The position numbers were made by a program, and so were the translations under genes. From positions 48,354,443 through 48,418,442 of the forward strand of contig CP136068.1 of the NCBI GenBank assembly GCA_032622095.1: DNA of 64,000 nucleotides, given 5' to 3'. This document shows positions 59,406 through 64,000 of this stretch, in pieces; within the stretch, counting starts at the first letter, position 1; the number at the start of each line of letters is the position of its first letter. Under the pieces are notes generated by a model. That model was given only the letters and a program-made list of their open reading frames with translations, searched no databases and was not told the origin of the DNA. The DNA is from Siphonodentalium dalli (lineage: Eukaryota; Mollusca; Scaphopoda; Gadilida; Siphonodentaliidae).

Positions 59406-60354
59406 AGTCTTTAGAAATACATATTTATATAAACCACCATCACTAGCTATAGTAACTTGCTAGATAGGCTGACCACACGAGTTGGATATATAATACAGTG
59501 ACCATAGCATGCATTTCACAGTGACCGGACGTCGTATCAGTGCTATAAGGTCGTAACTCCATTTTGGTGGGTAAAGAGTATTTGATATCATTCGAATCGT
59601 GAGAAAAAGTCCAATCCGATAGGGCCAAACTGTTTTTGTGTTATTATCACAAACCAGTGACACAAATGTCGTATCTCCAGCGATCTTCACAATTATTCGT
59701 GCTATAAGTTCGTATGTCCAACAGCAGCCAATCGGATGTTTCATGTTGTCCACGTGACTTCTGGTTTGTGTTTGTAAATTATCAAATGTGTGCTATATGG
59801 TCGTATCTCCATGTTAGTCAAGTGATCATTTGGTGATTTAAATTTTGTGATTGTTCCACAAATTTCTGTATGATGATGCACATGAGTGAATATTCATGGT
59901 GTAGAATAGGTACTTTTTAGTTAATAGACACATGCGATTGCCACCATATTTAGCTTAATCTGTATTTATTAGCACAACTTCCTTATAGCACGGAAACCAA
60001 TCGGCGTTAGCTTACGCAAAAGGTCGTATCTCCAAACAAGTTATTGCTTTTTAAAAGAAAACGAGGGAGTAGACAGAAAAAGTATGTGGTTCAATGGACA
60101 GCTAATGTCAGTTTTCATTGGGATAAATACAACAATACGTCATGCTTTGTCAACATTAGGAGAAATGTTGTCTGAAAACTTCAACCTTCATTTTCTCGGA
60201 AAGTTGAAAATGTGGGTTACGACATTATAGAACTGATGCGACGTGGAGTGAAAATCCGACTCGTGTGCGCTGACATCCCCGATTTTATCGGGCCCGATTT
60301 ATCCGGCAGCCGGATTTAACCGGGCACAATCAGGATCGTGTGCGCCGACACTTA

Positions 60355-61320
60355 GATGGTTTGGGACACGCGTTAAGTTGTTTTTGACACCCATTGGATG
60401 TATTTCGATACTAGTTTGGATGCTGTGGACACTCATCAAATTATATTCGATACCGGATATGAGAAGATTTAGTTAAAAATCAATGACGAAATAGATATTT
60501 TTGACTTTGGATTGCAATATTCGCCGCCATTTTGGTACACTGTAGGGACAAATTATCAACATATAGCTCATTATTATCGGATTAGGGTCCGGCATCATTT
60601 ACTGTTGGGCTAGCCATTACATGTTTTTCGTCTAAATGGAAACAATCTGGTGAACTTTAACGAAAATTACCAATTATTCTACTTTCAGTAGCCATAGTGT
60701 CCCTATTTTTGGAAGTGATTGCCTCGTTTCTGCTAAAATGGGCACGAGTGGTTTATATGTGCCGTCTAATGAGTATTCAATACACTGGTGTGTTCGATTT
60801 GTGGTTATTCTGGCCATTAAAATAATATTTGATTTTTCTTTGAAATATAGTACTATCTATTTCGAAGGGCCCAAATTTCCAATCCTCGTGATATGGCTCA
60901 CAACTATCAGACACTAATTTAAAATGGTGTATGTTGGCACAAATGGCCATTTAAACAAAATTTCTTATAAATAGAAACGATCTGGTGAATTTAGTGAAAA
61001 TTGTCCAATTTTACCAATTTCGGTCGCCATTTTGTCCGCCATTTTGAATTTTGACAATCAAATTGTACACGAAATAGCATACGTCTGTCATGACAACAAT
61101 AATAATTTGTTTATGTTACATATTTCTCCCATCTGTATAGCTTTAATTTAAATGACATTCATGTGTATATTTCATAAGAAACGGAAAATTATACATAAAA
61201 AACATAAATAGGACCTTTTTTCAAAATGCTCTTAGAAAATTTTCCCCAAAGCGGATTTTGGATATCTTGTTCCCCAAAAAGGACAAAAAACAGCTTGTAA
61301 CCAATTTGTTCTAGGTCCAA
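60355..61320 (-). repeat. Inverted relative of the 55.3-56.7 kb repeats
   Basis: It starts with 21-bp minisatellite pieces ('tagatggtttgggacacgcg'). It ends with 'ataaataggacc', 'ttttccccaaagcggatttt' and 'aaaacagcttgtaaccaatt', the inverse of phrases at 55325-55440. In between lie 'cgccattttg.' phrases without a gene. Confidence 0.6.
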
Positions 61321-61329
61321 TGCTTCAAC

Positions 61330-64000
61330 GACAGACTACTATAATAAGATATGTTTAAACTCATTGTGGTTCAGGGGAATCTTTAACGATTTCGTTCCGA
61401 CTCGTTTCATATCAGGATCCGACTCGTTTCCGATTTTTTTCAAAACGTTTGAGAAGTTGTTAATGCGGAATGACGAAAATATGGACGTCAGGTGCGTCTC
61501 TCGATATCTTTTCCGATTAGTATATATACTCTTTATCGGTTTCGTATGGTTGTAGTAGCCATGTTCGACCCCGAAAATAGGGCAATATATACAGATATTG
61601 ACCATTACTGAAACACGCGCTCATCTATGTGATTTACCATTGAAACTTTGCACTGTGTTTATTACCAAAAAAAGTTCGTTTGTATCTCAAGTATATGGTT
61701 ATATGTTCTTAATAAAAGGTTCTAGCATCCAATAATACAATATACATGGGTCATTCAGTCTGTTTGAGCTTCCAGACGAAATCTCCAAAATGGGTCCGAC
61801 TCATTACTGATTTTTGGACTCAGATCAGGTTATTTGTCCGTCCGTGAATAACGGATCTTTAATGATCGTAACACTTACGTTCTGTTGGCAGTGAGCAACG
61901 AGCGGGGCGACTCAATCACCATGTCAAAGATTAAAACGGTAATAATGGAAACAGTTCGTTATGCTGACTACGCCATATTAAAACTTCAATTCAATTTATT
62001 TGTATTCTGATCATAACAATAGATATAACAGAAACATATTGCAAAAGTCTATATAAATTGCTGCATGGATGCACATGTGGATATAATATAGTTGTATATA
62101 GCAATAGTGTCTTGGTCTGTATATCATTATCTTTATCTGATAGACGTATAGCATTATTGTTATTGTGTCCCGCGTTATTGGTTTTGTGTTCAGACATTGG
62201 ATATGTATTTTGACTGGCTATATAGGAATTAAGCCCCAAGAGTACTCAGATTGTAATACTTGTAGCGCATTTCGTATGAATAATGATAATTTTGGATAAG
62301 TGTGGCTAATTTCAATATATTTGGCCTCTACAAGAAATATGATTTAAGATACTTTTCTCATAGTTATTTAAGTTCACTGCAGCGTAAAATTATTCTGTAC
62401 TCGTCACCAATCTCGGAACTGCATAACGTGCATACTCGTCCAGTTAGTTAAATGTTGTTCCATGAACCTTAATCTATAGGAAGCTTGTGGATTCTAGTTC
62501 GGAATTTGATGAGGCTGTGGGCTACCCGGTTATCGTTAGTGCTATATATGTTTACGGTTCGAACTTGTTTTAATAATTCTATAAAACGAGAATTTCCTAG
62601 ATTTATCAATGGAGGTCCACCACTCTTGAATGAATAAATCACGCATCTTCTGGTTTGCGGAGCGCGTTAGGGGCTGGATAGTAGTCACCCTTTGGTTGGT
62701 CCAAACATTGTACAAACAAGTTGTACGTGCAATTATTAAGAATAGACATTTTCTCGATGATTGTCAACAAACTTATAAATATAAATATATGACTCAAATA
62801 ATACATATGGCAGAGTAGTGTCGTGCGTTAGGGGTGGAGCGCTAGAACCACCAGAAATTATGTAATCGTGTTGGTTCCGAACTATCCTCTAAATTACGCA
62901 TTCGAATTGTACGATTGGTCTAATGGTGCGGGTGGCAGATGCCAAATGACGACATTTGAGTTATGGCTTGGTATAGGCACCAAATTTGATAAAACACGAA
63001 ATTAATAATAGAACCCGTATAAAATGCTTGATTACTGTTTAAAGACACAGAGCGTCCAGTTAGTGAATCAATTTTATGAGTGAGTACTCAGGCATTACCA
63101 TTTATGGAAGAATGTGAAATTCATCTCATGTTTACGAGAATACAAACGTGTTTATTATACCATTTCAAAATATATAAGTATGACATCTGAAAATATGATC
63201 AATAGTGAATATCTACTCCTTAGCTCCATCGGGATAAACGATACTTGCAATAAATCAATCCGACAACGTGAGTCACTGCAACTACTGCAATATCCTATAT
63301 GAATACATGATACATAAGTGATGCCTATGCGCATATATGATTACACTTTATGATAAACTACTTTATACAAGAGAGTAGTCTATTCTCATCAAATGGACAC
63401 GCCACGTTAACCTGGAAAACGCCGGGTAACCATGATATGTAGCATAAGTATATGCCGTTATATATAACATGGACACATGCACTCCGAAAACTAAAACAAA
63501 AGCTCTGGCGCAAAAAAAGGTACCAAGTATCAACAGGTTAACAGATCTATATGGTAGTAACAACAATACGCGGAATGTATTGATGTTGTTAAATCCGGAC
63601 CGACTAACAGCCACGTTGAATTATGCATATGGCTTTTAACGGCAAGCCAGAGTCATTCTTGGGTTGACATGAAATGTCAACTGCGGCGTCAATGGTGTTT
63701 TCGAAAGTTTTCTAAAGTATCTAAGACTCTTGTGGCCAGTTGTAAATATCGATTTTATACATAAGGTCTCGTCACAAATACCTTGAATGTCATTTACAGA
63801 TCGAGTTATTCGATCCACATAAAGTAATTGGTATCTTCCAGTGCACGACAACGTGTTGCTGTCAATCGATCATTTAGAAATGCGTTCATCTCTGTATAAT
63901 AAAATGTCATATCTCTTGTGCTGACAAAAGACCGGTGGGATTCAATTTAATATTCAGGAGGATATAATTATACCATAGCTGCGTCCTTTTCACCCATGGT
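61330..64000. other. No gene recognised
   Basis: Only short unrelated frames on both strands. No repeat family clearly shared with the rest of the window was seen. Confidence 0.4.

Larger units (their letters stand above)
58950..60351. mobile_element. Harbinger-like element with TTA target duplication
   Basis: The termini GTGTCGGCACACACGA (left) and the inverse of GTGTCGGCGCACACGA (right) are flanked by TTA at 58947-58949 and 60352-60354. Each end carries a palindromic 'gatttatccggc.gccggat' hairpin. A 3-bp TWA-type duplication and a Myb/SANT-like remnant inside (59199-59333) both fit the PIF/Harbinger superfamily. No DDE transposase is recognised in the 1.4 kb, so it is probably non-autonomous. 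Confidence 0.75.

Overview
The window looks like an AT-rich, repeat-dense animal genome. No bacterial or phage gene organisation is visible. Coding sequence is sparse and split by spliceosomal introns, and the rest is transposon remains, foldback elements, minisatellites and a satellite array. Frequent ACATGTA tracts, repeat families containing phrases such as 'gagttatggccctt', LINE fragments and a divergent C-type lectin gene suggest a marine invertebrate, probably a lophotrochozoan and perhaps a mollusc. That placement is inference.

Layout. (1) 135-8218 and 42601-50554 are two direct copies of one ~8 kb segment. Each has two homologous blocks separated by an unrelated 0.7-0.9 kb spacer. (2) 8.8-10.5 kb holds a decayed minus-strand LINE reverse-transcriptase ORF with an internal in-frame deletion. 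(3) 11-14 kb holds foldbacks, a piggyBac-like MITE and diverged repeats. (4) Two plus-strand exons at 15037-15258 and 30216-30430 have matching splice phase and together encode one C-type lectin domain. The ~15 kb intron between them is full of mobile elements: an AGGTCA-bearing repeat pair, a 26-bp tandem array, a decayed copy of a large multi-copy invertebrate protein family, and a nested pair of inverted-repeat elements. (5) 33-36.2 kb holds diverged tandem repeats and a 1.8 kb element with Transib/RAG-like ends and an exact 5-bp target duplication. (6) 38.6-41.3 kb is a ~384-bp satellite with about seven units. (7) 51.3-52.45 kb is a three-unit tandem array, each unit carrying a tRNA-derived SINE. 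(8) 53.8-54.5 kb holds a LINE endonuclease fragment. (9) 55.3-61.3 kb is a large, roughly inverted repeat domain. At its centre a 21-bp minisatellite switches strand, and a Harbinger-like element with a Myb/SANT-like remnant lies inside it.

The only gene I support well is the C-type lectin gene. A 110-codon ORF intact in the second copy of the duplication (44154-44486) and a possible first exon at 54754-54853 are weaker candidates. Most other open frames are low-complexity or transposon-derived. No rRNA or functional tRNA gene and no CRISPR array was seen.
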